64,000 nucleotides of DNA from Psychrobacter sp. P2G3 (GTDB lineage: Bacteria; Pseudomonadota; Gammaproteobacteria; Pseudomonadales; Moraxellaceae): the NCBI RefSeq assembly GCF_001593285.1, contig NZ_CP012529.1:186001-250000 (forward strand), read 5' to 3'. A program made the position numbers and the translations under genes. The notes under the pieces are model-generated. The model ran no database searches. It was not told the DNA's origin and saw nothing but the letters and a program-made list of their open reading frames with translations. How positions within the stretch are numbered: the first letter of the stretch is position 1; every line of letters begins with the position of its first letter. This document shows positions 18,601-26,768 of this stretch, one piece after another.

Positions 18601-19089
18601 ATGACTCCTGCTATTAAAATTGCCAAACAGCGTCGCCTTGATTATCAGCTGCACGAATATACTCATGACAGTAGTGCAGCGTCTTTTGGCTTAGAAGCTG
18701 CTGAAAAGCTCGGTGTGAAAGCTGAGCAAGTGTTCAAAACGTTGGTGGTAGAAACGGATGCTGGCACGTTAGCTGTTGCTCTTGTACCAGTTGATAATAC
18801 ATTGAACTTTAAAAAAATGGTCAAAGCGCTATCTGTTGATAAAGTGCTGCCCTGTAAAAAAGTACAAATGGCAGACCCCAAAAAAGTCGCACGTAGTACG
18901 GGCTATGTGTTGGGCGGTGTCAGTCCGCTGGGGCAAAAAAAGCGTTTAATAACAATAATAGATATATCGGCTAAAGACCAATCAACCATTTATGTCAGTG
19001 CTGGGCGTCGTGGGCTTGAGATTGAGTTGCCACCATCGCAACTAGCCGAAACGCTTAGCGCTCGTTTTGAAGATATAACTGATGGCTGA
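18601..19089 (+). CDS. ybaK: Cys-tRNA(Pro)/Cys-tRNA(Cys) deacylase YbaK
   Basis: Trans-acting editing enzyme that clears Cys mischarged on tRNA(Pro). The 162 residues follow the YbaK pattern: an N-terminal TPAIKIAKQRRLDYQLHEY, FKTLVVETDAGTLAVALVPVD, the catalytic-site Lys region LNFKKMVKAL, ADPKKVARSTGYVLGGVSPLGQKK with the conserved GYVxGGxSPxG loop, and YVSAGRRGLEIELPP. Stand-alone gene, as in most proteobacteria. The ribosome site before the ATG is poor. Confidence 0.95.
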   Translation: MTPAIKIAKQRRLDYQLHEYTHDSSAASFGLEAAEKLGVKAEQVFKTLVVETDAGTLAVALVPVDNTLNFKKMVKALSVDKVLPCKKVQMADPKKVARSTGYVLGGVSPLGQKKRLITIIDISAKDQSTIYVSAGRRGLEIELPPSQLAETLSARFEDITDG

Positions 19090-19201
19090 TAATTAGTTAA
19101 GTATTAAGTCATTGCCGCGACAAATAATTAAACATGCTAAGACTTTATTCATAGACAAAGCTTTTTAGTCATTAAATTTCACTCATTATAAGGATAGGTT
19201 C

Positions 19202-19576
19202 ATGCCACATTTAACCATTCAAGCAACGCCTAATGTCAGTATCCCTCACGAAGAGTCGTTACTCAAATCTCTAAATAAAGTGCTATGGGATAGTGGTCAC
19301 TTCGGTAAACCGACTGATATTAAAGCGCGGATAATCCCTATCGAAACGTTTTTGGTAGGAGTTGAAGATGATGAGCAGGCACATGGTTTTATTTACGCGC
19401 ACTTAAAATTGATGCCAGGACGTGACAGTAGTGTCCGTGAGCAGTTGGCACAACTACTAACGACCACGATAGAGGAGGTATTAAGCAAGGAGCAATCGGG
19501 ACGCGCGGCGCTACAAATCTGCGTCGAGGTAGAAGAGATTAGTCCTATTTATCAAAAGAAAATTCTCGGTAGCTAA
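19202..19576 (+). CDS. 5-carboxymethyl-2-hydroxymuconate delta-isomerase family protein
   Basis: Member of the CHMI (HpcD) branch of the tautomerase superfamily. The catalytic N-terminal Pro follows the initiator Met (MPHLTIQATPNV). Other family landmarks are the VLWDSGHF stretch, KARIIPIETFLVG and FIYAHLKLMPGR, and C-terminal LQICVEVEEISPIYQKK. Length is 124 residues, as expected. AAGGAT lies upstream of the ATG. No other homoprotocatechuate-pathway gene is nearby, so the true substrate may differ. It is 112 bp after ybaK on the same strand. Confidence 0.9.
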   Translation: MPHLTIQATPNVSIPHEESLLKSLNKVLWDSGHFGKPTDIKARIIPIETFLVGVEDDEQAHGFIYAHLKLMPGRDSSVREQLAQLLTTTIEEVLSKEQSGRAALQICVEVEEISPIYQKKILGS

Positions 19577-19662
19577 TATTTTCTACAACTTCTTATTATG
19601 ACTATAATCAGCGAACCTTTGAGATTTTATTATCAATAGTTAAGTACAAAAGTTAAGCACAA

Positions 19663-19698
19663 AAAAGCGCCCAGCTATTGATAAGCTGGGCGCTTTTT
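19663..19698. terminator. Bidirectional terminator
   Basis: AAAAGCGCCCAGCT / AGCTGGGCGCTTTTT stem between the isomerase gene and the converging acyl-CoA dehydrogenase gene. Confidence 0.92.
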
Positions 19699-19754
19699 AC
19701 TTTTCTTAAGTTTGGTTAAGCTTAGGTTCAATAAAGCCGAGGCTTTACTCAATC

Positions 19755-21575
19755 TTAGTCTAAGAAAGCAAAGTTCTCAATATCCATCGCTGTCATACTT
19801 TCACTTGGCGCAACCATACTTTCGGCATGACCTGAAGTACGTGGCAAGATTTTGTCAAAGTAAAACTCTGCGGTTTGGATTTTGGCTTTATAGAATTCTG
19901 GTGACTCAGCGCCGCCGTTTTCTAGCTTGTCATAGGCCACTGCCGCCATACGTGCCCAATGATAGCCCATCATGGCGTAGCCTGAATACATTAAGAAGTC
20001 TTCTGACGCTGCTGAGATGATTTCACGGTCTTTACGTGCCATCAGCATCAAGCGTACCGTAAGCGTATTCCACTCTGCACATAACTTAGTTAATGCCCAA
20101 ACGAATTTACGCATATCTTTATCAAGTGCATACTCACCGCACCATTTCATGATGCTTGAAGTATAGTCACGAATGATTTTACCTTTTGACTGCAAGATAA
20201 CCTTACGGCCTAATAAATCAAGCGCCTGTACGCCAGTCGTGCCTTCATACAAGGTTGCGATACGTGCATCACGAGCGATTAGCTCCATACCCCATTCTTT
20301 AATGTAGCCGTGACCACCGTAGATTTGCTGACCGTGTTTGGCTGCTTCGATACCTAGTTCGGTCAAGAAGCCTTTTAGGATTGGCGTATAAAAGCCTAGT
20401 TTATCATCCCATTTTTCGAACTCTTCATCATCACCATTAGCCACGCCTTGTGCCATCTTATCCGCATAACGTGCTGAGTGATAAATCATTGAACGACCGC
20501 CTTCAGCAAAGGCTTTTTGGGTCAACAGCATACGACGTACGTCAGCATGATGAATGATAGCATCCGCAACTTTTTCAGGATCTTTGGTACCTGATAGGGC
20601 GCGCATAGAGCGACGCTCTTTGGCATAAGGTAGAGCATTTTGGAATGACAGCTCAGTATGTGCCAGACCTTGGATACCAGTACCAATACGAGCGGTATTC
20701 ATAAAAGTGAACATCGCTTTAAGGCCTTTATTGGGCTCACCAATTAGATAACCAACAGCATTATCAAAGTTCAACACACACGTTGATGAAGAGCTGATAC
20801 CCATTTTGTGCTCGATAGAGCCACAAGTTACGCCATTACGCTCGCCAATTTCGCCTTCAGCATTAGGCAGGAATTTTGGTACGATAAATAGAGAGATACC
20901 GCGCGTGCCTTCAGGAGCATCAGGTAGGCGTGCTAATACAATGTGAACGATGTTTTCGGTTAAATCATGCTCACCGCTTGAGATAAAAATTTTGGTACCG
21001 CTAAGCTTATAGCTACCATCTTCTTGCGGGATTGCTTTCGACTTAACTTGTCCCAAATCTGTACCACACTGTGGCTCAGTTAGGCACATAGTACCTGCCC
21101 ATGAGCCGTCAACCAGCTTATGCAAGTACGTCTGTTTTTGCTCGTCAGTACCGTATTGCATCAATGTATTGATACAACCTGTCGATAGACCAGGGTACAT
21201 TGCCCAAGGCCAGTTGGCCGTACCAATCATTTCAGATTTGATTAGGTTGATGGACATTGGCAAGTTCATGCCGCCGTACTCTTCAGGATAAGAAATCCCT
21301 TGCCAGCCACCTTCTATAAACTGGTTATAAGCTTCTTTAAAGCCTTTTGGCGTCGTTACTTCGCCGTTTTCAAAATGACAACCTTCTTCATCAGCAGGCT
21401 GATACAGAGGGGCTAGAACGTTTTCAGAAAAATCAGCCATACCTTGTAAGATCATATCGATCGTTTCAGGGTCAGCATTTGCGCCGTTGTCTAAATCTTT
21501 ATAGTGAGTTTGAAAGTCAAAAACATCATTAATCAAAAACTTAATGTCACGTAAAGGAGCTTTGTAAGTTAACAT
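19755..21575 (-). CDS. Acyl-CoA dehydrogenase (large, DmdC/AcdA type)
   Basis: FAD-dependent acyl-CoA dehydrogenase for beta-oxidation or related thioesters. The N-terminal MLTYKAPLRDIKFLINDV and the total of 606 residues place it in the larger group that includes 3-methylmercaptopropionyl-CoA dehydrogenases; the chain-length preference is not readable. Core motifs: YPEEYGGMNLP, MCLTEPQCGTDLGQVKSKA, LSGTKIFISSGEHDLTENIVH, IEHKMGISSSSTCVLNFDN, RIGTGIQGLAHTELSFQNALPYAKER, and QIYGGHGYIKEWGMELIARDARI with YEGTTGVQALDLLGRK. A C-terminal helical domain follows. Single gene. Confidence 0.95.
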   Translation of the reverse strand: MLTYKAPLRDIKFLINDVFDFQTHYKDLDNGANADPETIDMILQGMADFSENVLAPLYQPADEEGCHFENGEVTTPKGFKEAYNQFIEGGWQGISYPEEYGGMNLPMSINLIKSEMIGTANWPWAMYPGLSTGCINTLMQYGTDEQKQTYLHKLVDGSWAGTMCLTEPQCGTDLGQVKSKAIPQEDGSYKLSGTKIFISSGEHDLTENIVHIVLARLPDAPEGTRGISLFIVPKFLPNAEGEIGERNGVTCGSIEHKMGISSSSTCVLNFDNAVGYLIGEPNKGLKAMFTFMNTARIGTGIQGLAHTELSFQNALPYAKERRSMRALSGTKDPEKVADAIIHHADVRRMLLTQKAFAEGGRSMIYHSARYADKMAQGVANGDDEEFEKWDDKLGFYTPILKGFLTELGIEAAKHGQQIYGGHGYIKEWGMELIARDARIATLYEGTTGVQALDLLGRKVILQSKGKIIRDYTSSIMKWCGEYALDKDMRKFVWALTKLCAEWNTLTVRLMLMARKDREIISAASEDFLMYSGYAMMGYHWARMAAVAYDKLENGGAESPEFYKAKIQTAEFYFDKILPRTSGHAESMVAPSESMTAMDIENFAFLD

Positions 21576-21982
21576 AGTCGGTCTCTTTAGTTAGTTTGTT
21601 TTAGCATTACTAGTAGCTAATTTTCATAAGTTTTTAGTAGGTCTAAAGGTAAAAGGGGTTAAGCATTGCTTGCTTATTATATTTATGGTCAAAGGTTACT
21701 TAGCAAAACGACATGCTATGGGAATATTATTAGTATAAATGTTCTGTTAGGACAAATATACAATACATAATTAATATTCATGACTGAAAGGTATAAGTAT
21801 TAATTTAATTTATGATTGATGAGTTAATACCTAGTAAGCGTAGAATTGTAAGCGTGGAATTGCTGTCATCAAAATCATCTTGGTAAATTAACCACTAGCA
21901 GATTGAAGTAAAGTAATTGATTTAGAATAATAATCTATGACCGTATCAGGTCTTTATATAGCTAAGACAGAGGATTGAGCAA
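21576..21982. other. Divergent intergenic region
   Basis: 407 bp AT-rich region between the acyl-CoA dehydrogenase and FUSC genes; presumed promoters only. Nothing else seen. Confidence 0.4.
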
Positions 21983-23062
21983 ATGCTCGCTTATATCAAA
22001 CACTTAATCCGTGGGGAGCTTGACCATCTGTTGTCTGTCAATCAGAGTCGTCGCCCGTGGCACATGCCGATTATCGCCGCTATTTCCATTAGCTTTCCAG
22101 TCTTTGTGGGCGCTTACTTTGGCGTACTACCTGCAGGAATTAAGGCCTCGTTAGGGGCAATGGTTATATTAAACCTGCCCTTCGCAGGCTCGTTGCCTTA
22201 TCGTTTGGTGACGGTGATGGCATGGAGCTTTGCAATGACGTTGTGCTTTGCGCTTGGGCTGATTGCGCAGCAAATTCCAGTGATCAAGCTGCCAGTATTT
22301 GCGCTCATAGCTTTTGGGGTTGTCGTCTTTGGGCGTTATTATCGTCAGCCACCGCCCGCAGGCTTGTTCGTCATGATGGCAGGTGCTATTGCCTTATTTA
22401 TCCCTGTATCAGCTGAGCAAATACTGTCAGCGACAGGGCTTGTGATGTTGGGTAGTGGTTTTTCGATGTTTATGGCGCTTTTGTATACGCTATTTTTATT
22501 AGCAACGCGTGCCTCTACTTCTGTGCCCGTCTATAGTTATGAGCCAGACACGATTAGCGACAGCATGATCGTTGCAAGCTTTGTCAGCTTGGCATTACTG
22601 ATAGCAGTAGTGCTGGATATGCCTTATCCCTATTGGGCAGCGGTCAGCTGTTTTATTATTATCCAAGGCATACAGATGCGTACGATATGGATTAAACAGC
22701 TCCATCGTTTATTAGGTACGCTAGTAGGAATGGCGGTCGCTGGTTGGATGCTGTCTTGGAACTTATCAAGGTGGGAGGTGGCGCTGGCAATATTTCTTAT
22801 GATGCTTTGTATTGAGTCGCTGGTCGATCGTCATTATGGGCTAGCAGTGATACTTATCACGCCCTTGACGATATTTATCGCCGAGTATGGCAGTGTTACC
22901 TCGCTTGCGCAGGCGAGTGTTGAAGAAGTCATTCGTGCACGGATGTTCGATACTGCGTTGGGCTGCGTGGTTGGTTTGAGTGGAGGTTTGGCAATACATT
23001 CAGCAAAGCTACGAGCACCGCTAAGACGTATAGAGAAATGGCTATTAGTACGCTTTGCTTAG
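21983..23062 (+). CDS. FUSC-family membrane protein
   Basis: Integral inner-membrane protein of the fusaric-acid-resistance/YccS-like (FUSC) superfamily, usually linked to efflux of aromatic acids. About ten hydrophobic segments fall into two halves (residues 27-170 and 195-345). Between them lies a polar loop with YSYEPDTISDSMIVASF. The second half carries the signature MPYPYWAAVSCFIIIQG followed by WIKQLHRLLGTLVGMAVAG, matching the conserved FUSC core. At 359 residues it lacks the large cytoplasmic domain of AaeB/YccS. GAGGA lies upstream of the ATG. It converges with aroE across a dispersed repeat. Confidence 0.85.
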   Translation: MLAYIKHLIRGELDHLLSVNQSRRPWHMPIIAAISISFPVFVGAYFGVLPAGIKASLGAMVILNLPFAGSLPYRLVTVMAWSFAMTLCFALGLIAQQIPVIKLPVFALIAFGVVVFGRYYRQPPPAGLFVMMAGAIALFIPVSAEQILSATGLVMLGSGFSMFMALLYTLFLLATRASTSVPVYSYEPDTISDSMIVASFVSLALLIAVVLDMPYPYWAAVSCFIIIQGIQMRTIWIKQLHRLLGTLVGMAVAGWMLSWNLSRWEVALAIFLMMLCIESLVDRHYGLAVILITPLTIFIAEYGSVTSLAQASVEEVIRARMFDTALGCVVGLSGGLAIHSAKLRAPLRRIEKWLLVRFA

Positions 23063-23078
23063 GCACAATAATAGCATT

Positions 23079-23169
23079 CTGCTGGTATAAATTTTCCGCT
23101 CTTGCTGTAACCCGGACAGGCAGACAGACGATTAAACAAACACGGATTTCAAAAAATTCATTCCAGCAG
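23079..23169. repeat. Dispersed inverted-repeat element, copy 2
   Basis: Arms CTGCTGG (23079) and CCAGCAG (23163-23169) with TATAAATTTTCC / AAAAAATTCATT inside. The interior is longer and partly replaced compared with copies 1, 3 and 4 (91-bp core). Right flank TTTAAAGTGAATCGACTATA at 23181-23200. It sits between the convergent ends of the FUSC gene and aroE. Confidence 0.85.
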
Positions 23170-23228
23170 TATCAGGTTTTTTTAAAGTGAATCGACTATA
23201 TTCATCACCAATAACGTTATTATTATTT

Positions 23229-24098
23229 CTACTTTGATGCTTGCTTCAATATCTCAGTCGCTTTCACTACATCAATAGTATGAGCGGTCCAACGCTCAAA
23301 ACTTAACGCAGCTTGTCCGATTAGCATTCCGTAGCCATCTGAAGTTTGCGCACCGCGCGCTGCGAAATGCTGCAAAAAGGGCAGTGCGCGTCCATACATC
23401 ATGTCATAGGCATAATGGCAATTTAAATCATCAGCGATAGGCAAAGTGTCACCTGATAACCCGATAGAAGTCGCATTAATAATTAGGTCAAATTGCCCAG
23501 TCAGCTCAGTCGTCGCGCAAGTTTCAATCGCATGCTTGTTAATCGCATCGCTTGCTGCACTAAGCTCTTCCACTAAAACTTCAGCTTTATTCAAGGTACG
23601 ATTAGCGATAGTCAGCTGTCCGATACCAGCTTGGATAAGTGGCAATATCACGCCGCGTGCCGCACCGCCTGCCCCAATGATAGCGACACGTGCTTGCGCA
23701 AGTGGCCAACCCAAGCTGATGATATGATTGACCAAGCCTTGACCATCAGTATTATCACCATATAGCGCATTAATTTTTTGCAAATGATCTTTTTTTGATT
23801 CGTCATTTTTTAAAAGTAGCGTATTGACTGCGCCTGCGACACGCGCATGTTCAGATAACCCGCCCTGTGATTCGCATAATGCATAAGCGACCTGTTTAAA
23901 GGGTACTGTCACGTTGGCGCCCACACCGCCACCATTAAAAAACGCTTCAACCACCGCGCCAAAGCTAGCATTATCATCAGGACAATATTGGCGCTGGTAG
24001 CTGATATCAATACCAGCTTGTGCCGCAAATACTTGATGAATCTCTGGGGATTTACTGTGGGCAATAGGGTTGCCAATAACGATAAAGTGCTGGGTCAT
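23229..24098 (-). CDS. aroE: Shikimate dehydrogenase
   Basis: NADPH-dependent reduction of 3-dehydroshikimate in aromatic amino acid synthesis. Substrate-binding motifs: IGNPIAHSKSPEIHQ near the N-terminus, GANVTVPFK with the catalytic Lys, and GAVNTLLL. Then YGDNTDGQGLVNHI, the nucleotide loop VAIIGAGGAARGVI and ANRT. The C-terminal block reads TSDGYGMLIGQAALSFERWT. The 289 residues are a few more than in enterobacteria because of an insert near residue 95-108 (NDESKKDHLQK). Flanked on both sides by dispersed repeats. Confidence 0.96.
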   Translation of the reverse strand: MTQHFIVIGNPIAHSKSPEIHQVFAAQAGIDISYQRQYCPDDNASFGAVVEAFFNGGGVGANVTVPFKQVAYALCESQGGLSEHARVAGAVNTLLLKNDESKKDHLQKINALYGDNTDGQGLVNHIISLGWPLAQARVAIIGAGGAARGVILPLIQAGIGQLTIANRTLNKAEVLVEELSAASDAINKHAIETCATTELTGQFDLIINATSIGLSGDTLPIADDLNCHYAYDMMYGRALPFLQHFAARGAQTSDGYGMLIGQAALSFERWTAHTIDVVKATEILKQASK

Positions 24099-24115
24099 AG
24101 GTTGTCCACTAGCTA

Positions 24116-24252
24116 TATAGTCAATTCAAAATAATAGAAGTACGTTTACTGCTGGTATAAATTTTCCTCGCTTGCTGTGCGCTTTGCCAGACAGAGGCTG
24201 CGTAAAATTCATCCCAGCAGCCCTGTGCTCTTTTTAAATTGAATCAACGATA
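24116..24252. repeat. Dispersed inverted-repeat element, copy 3 (most complete)
   Basis: Core arms CTGCTGG (24149-24155) and CCAGCAG (24214-24220) with TATAAATTTTCC / AAAATTCATC. Outer arms TATAGTCAATTCAAAA (24116-24131) and TTTTTAAATTGAATCAACGATA (24231-24252) are an imperfect second inverted repeat, so this copy shows what may be the full element of about 137 bp. The core sequence is nearly identical to copy 4. Confidence 0.85.
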
Positions 24253-24311
24253 ACAAAGAAATGATAAAGGGCAAGAGATAGAAAAAACAATCAAAACTTA
24301 CTCATCATAGG

Positions 24312-24358
24312 GGATAACAATATTTTTAACAAATTTGTACCCTCTAGGATTGTTATCC
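24312..24358. repeat. Nested inverted repeat
   Basis: Perfect 10-bp arms GGATAACAAT (24312-24321) and ATTGTTATCC (24349-24358), 27 bp apart. Almost centred between them is a second palindrome, ACAAATTTGT (24329-24338). Possible operator pair or cruciform upstream of the lipoprotein gene. Confidence 0.6.
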
Positions 24359-24690
24359 GTAACGTAAAGGCTAGTCAAGCGCAAGGCAGTTGGGTACACT
24401 GTTTACATGACAGCACTAAAATTACGACATTGGATGTCAGGACGATGACCGAAAAGCAAGCCTACAAATGGCGCATTTATTGCATGATTAATGTACGAAT
24501 TATGGCAGATATATGGTGCTTTGTTATGCAGGTTATTTATCGCCGTCATTCATTATATCGATAGCCTATTATATTAATAATAAGTTTTTTATTAATAACG
24601 CACCGTGTTAACAACCATTCTTTATTAGCAGCAGCATTTCTAGCAGCTTGTTAATATAATTTAGACCCAAAAAGTGTGAGTAAATTGCCC

Positions 24691-25353
24691 ATGTGGAATA
24701 ACAGCCTACAGACCTTTGCGGTCGGTATAATGATGGCAGCTGGCGTATCATTGAGCGCATGTAATGGCTCAACGAAAGACACCAACTCTGAGGTTGCCTC
24801 TGACAATACAACCGAGCAAGCCAAGCCTGCACAGGTAAGCTCTACGCCAGAGGACTTAGATGGTGCGACAGCCCAGCAAGGCAGTCCAGTCAAGTATAAC
24901 GTCTCGTCATGGGGCGGCAAACAAGTCCAGCCTGTAAGCATACAAGAAGTCGATCAAATCAAAGCAACGTTTGGTAAAGTCGTTTCTACCGATGAAAACA
25001 GTTTGGACTATGCCAGTAATCCCGCCACCAAATACCGCTTTATGGATACGGATGCGCCTTATCTAGATTTGATTGACTCGGAAAAATACCTCGAGATTGG
25101 TTGGTATTACGCCAATCCTACTGACTCAGATAAAGAAAAAGAGCTCAGTAAAGCGCATGCGAAAAAGTCTTATCAACTCGCGCGCCAGCTTATGGGTGAT
25201 GAGGGCGGCAAGGTTCTATCAGATATGCTCAGCGGGCAAATCATAAAAAATAAAACCACTGGCGGACAAAAAATAGAACTGGGCAAGTGCGAGTTTTATA
25301 GCTGTATGTTAGTGCTAAACAAATCAGGTGAGCAAAAAGCAGAAGCCAGCTAA
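24691..25353 (+). CDS. Predicted lipoprotein of unknown function
   Basis: I do not recognise a family. The start could be the GTG at 24676 or the ATG at 24691 (MWNNSLQTF), which gives about 220 residues. A type II signal sequence ends in the lipobox LSAC, with the modified Cys followed by an Asn/Ser/Thr/Glu-rich linker. The globular part (about 70-215) has FGKVVSTDENSLDYASNP, YLEIGWYYANP and two Cys close together in GKCEFYSC. It ends 2 bp before the pabC start and is therefore probably co-translated with it; no functional link is apparent. Confidence 0.75.
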   Translation: MWNNSLQTFAVGIMMAAGVSLSACNGSTKDTNSEVASDNTTEQAKPAQVSSTPEDLDGATAQQGSPVKYNVSSWGGKQVQPVSIQEVDQIKATFGKVVSTDENSLDYASNPATKYRFMDTDAPYLDLIDSEKYLEIGWYYANPTDSDKEKELSKAHAKKSYQLARQLMGDEGGKVLSDMLSGQIIKNKTTGGQKIELGKCEFYSCMLVLNKSGEQKAEAS

Positions 25354-25355
25354 AT

Positions 25356-26399
25356 ATGACAGCTGATTCCAATAGCAGTGATTCCAATAGCAATGTATCT
25401 AAATGGCAGTGTCTACATCCGCAGTCTGATGCACTGGACGCGACTATAGATAGCACTATGCTAACGCCAGACAATCGCGGATTGGCTTATGGAGATGGGT
25501 TTTTTACTACCATAGGTGTCATTGACGGTTTGATATTGTGGCAAGACTATCATTACCAAAGACTTGTCTCTCATGCTCATGCATTACAGTTAGCCGTCGA
25601 TAGCGACTCGCTACTGGCCACTTTGCAAGCTCATGCTCAGCTGCTACAGCAGGGCGTGATAAAAGTCATCGTCACGCGTACTGTACAAGCTGTGCGCGGT
25701 TATGGTTTTGTCGCAAATGTGGCTGCTAGCCCTTGTGAAATCTGGTGTAAAGCAACGGCTATGACTATTAATACGGCTCAGCATACCTATCTACCAGATG
25801 GGAACAGTCTATTAATACAACCCATGACATCAGCCATATGTTTAACCGCACAACTTGCTTGCTTGCCGCCACCTTTAGCAGGTCTCAAAAGCCTTAATCG
25901 ACTGGACAGTGTACTTGCTAGTGGTGAGCTACAACGTCTCAAAGCCAAATCATTAGAATCTAATATAGAATTAGGCTTTGATAAAGGGTTAGACGTTGGT
26001 GAAGGATTGGTGCGTGATATGAGCGGTAGTTGGGTGGAAGGCACGATGAGTAATGTCTTTTATCAACTGTCAGCTTCGCAATTGGCAAACAATGCGCAAT
26101 CGCTAGAAAATTTTGCCACTAGTGAAAATTCTTATTCAAATAATGATGTAAATAATGATGCAAGCTACTCGCTAGACGGACAGTGGTTTACACCGCCGTT
26201 GACGCAATCTGGTGTCGCTGGGGTGATGCGCCAAGTCATTATTGACGCTTTCGCTAAGACTGAGACGCCAGTTATCATGCGTGCGTTAAATGATGATGAT
26301 TTGCCAAATTTACGTGGTTTATTCTTTTGCAATGCCCTGCGTGGTGTCATGCCAGTGACAAGTCTGACTTTGTTGTCGGGAGAAGTTTTAAGCTTTTAG
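25356..26399 (+). CDS. pabC: Aminodeoxychorismate lyase
   Basis: PLP enzyme of aminotransferase class IV that releases p-aminobenzoate and pyruvate from aminodeoxychorismate, for folate synthesis. Motifs: DNRGLAYGDGFFTT near residue 38-50, IKVIVTRT, the PLP Lys in AGLKSLNRLDSVLA, SWVEGTMSNVFY, and QSGVAGVMRQ. At 347 residues it is longer than E. coli PabC (269), owing to an N-terminal extension of about 30 residues (a DSNS-type repeat) and an Asn/Ser-rich insert at about 245-270. Neighbours mltG and tmk normally follow directly; here they are displaced by the island at 26.4-28.1 kb. Confidence 0.9.
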   Translation: MTADSNSSDSNSNVSKWQCLHPQSDALDATIDSTMLTPDNRGLAYGDGFFTTIGVIDGLILWQDYHYQRLVSHAHALQLAVDSDSLLATLQAHAQLLQQGVIKVIVTRTVQAVRGYGFVANVAASPCEIWCKATAMTINTAQHTYLPDGNSLLIQPMTSAICLTAQLACLPPPLAGLKSLNRLDSVLASGELQRLKAKSLESNIELGFDKGLDVGEGLVRDMSGSWVEGTMSNVFYQLSASQLANNAQSLENFATSENSYSNNDVNNDASYSLDGQWFTPPLTQSGVAGVMRQVIIDAFAKTETPVIMRALNDDDLPNLRGLFFCNALRGVMPVTSLTLLSGEVLSF

Positions 26400-26409
26400 A
26401 TGAGGGCTT

Positions 26410-26607
26410 TTATTCCCATTCAAAAATATTAAATTTAGTGTCAATATAGTCTTCTGAATCCAAAATAACTTCTTCATTCCGATACATTTCCTGTGCTCTT
26501 AACAGCGCTTCTTGCTCATTTTCAGCCACAACTTCTACTATATTACTTATGGTCTCGACAATTTCTATCTGAAATGTTTTCGTGGCTTTTATCTCTTTTT
26601 TTATCAT
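26410..26607 (-). CDS. DpnD/PcfM-like small protein
   Basis: A 65-residue protein resembling DpnD of the pneumococcal DpnI locus and PcfM, a family of unknown function. The body TFQIEIVETISNIVEVVAENEQEALLRAQEMYRNEE matches the family pattern (acidic, a beta hairpin then an 'AENEEEA..AE..Y' helix). I use the ATG at 26607 (MIKKEIK), with GAGAA upstream; the longer frame begins at a TTG. It converges with pabC, 10 bp after its stop. The DpnI homologue lies on the same strand further upstream, separated by an opposite-strand gene. Confidence 0.75.
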   Translation of the reverse strand: MIKKEIKATKTFQIEIVETISNIVEVVAENEQEALLRAQEMYRNEEVILDSEDYIDTKFNIFEWE

Positions 26608-26670
26608 AGCTATTCTCAGTATTATCAAGCGATTTCAATTATTCATGCCAGCTAGACTATCAAAAGGTCT

Positions 26671-26692
26671 CAAAAGAAGTGATCGTCTTTTG
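26671..26692. promoter_or_regulatory. Inverted repeat between divergent island genes, possible operator
   Basis: Perfect 7-bp arms CAAAAGA and TCTTTTG around an 8-bp spacer that itself holds a GATC site. It sits in the 160-bp divergent region between the dpnD-like gene and the 26769 gene. Confidence 0.4.
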
Positions 26693-26768
26693 TTACGTGG
26701 ACTTGTGTAATAAAGTAAATCGATCAATGATCCTTTTTAAATAATGAAGGTTAAAAGGATAAACGTTG

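Larger units (their letters stand above)
24099..24690. other. Intergenic region with a repeat and a nested inverted repeat
   Basis: 592 bp between divergent genes. It holds dispersed repeat copy 3 (about 24116-24252) and a nested dyad at 24312-24358. The remainder is AT-rich and should contain the promoter of the lipoprotein-pabC pair. Confidence 0.5.

Noticed and set aside
24312..24321. GGATAACAAT looks like part of the lac operator
   Set aside because: Only a 10-bp match, with no lac genes or LacI-type regulator nearby. It belongs to a longer inverted repeat of its own.
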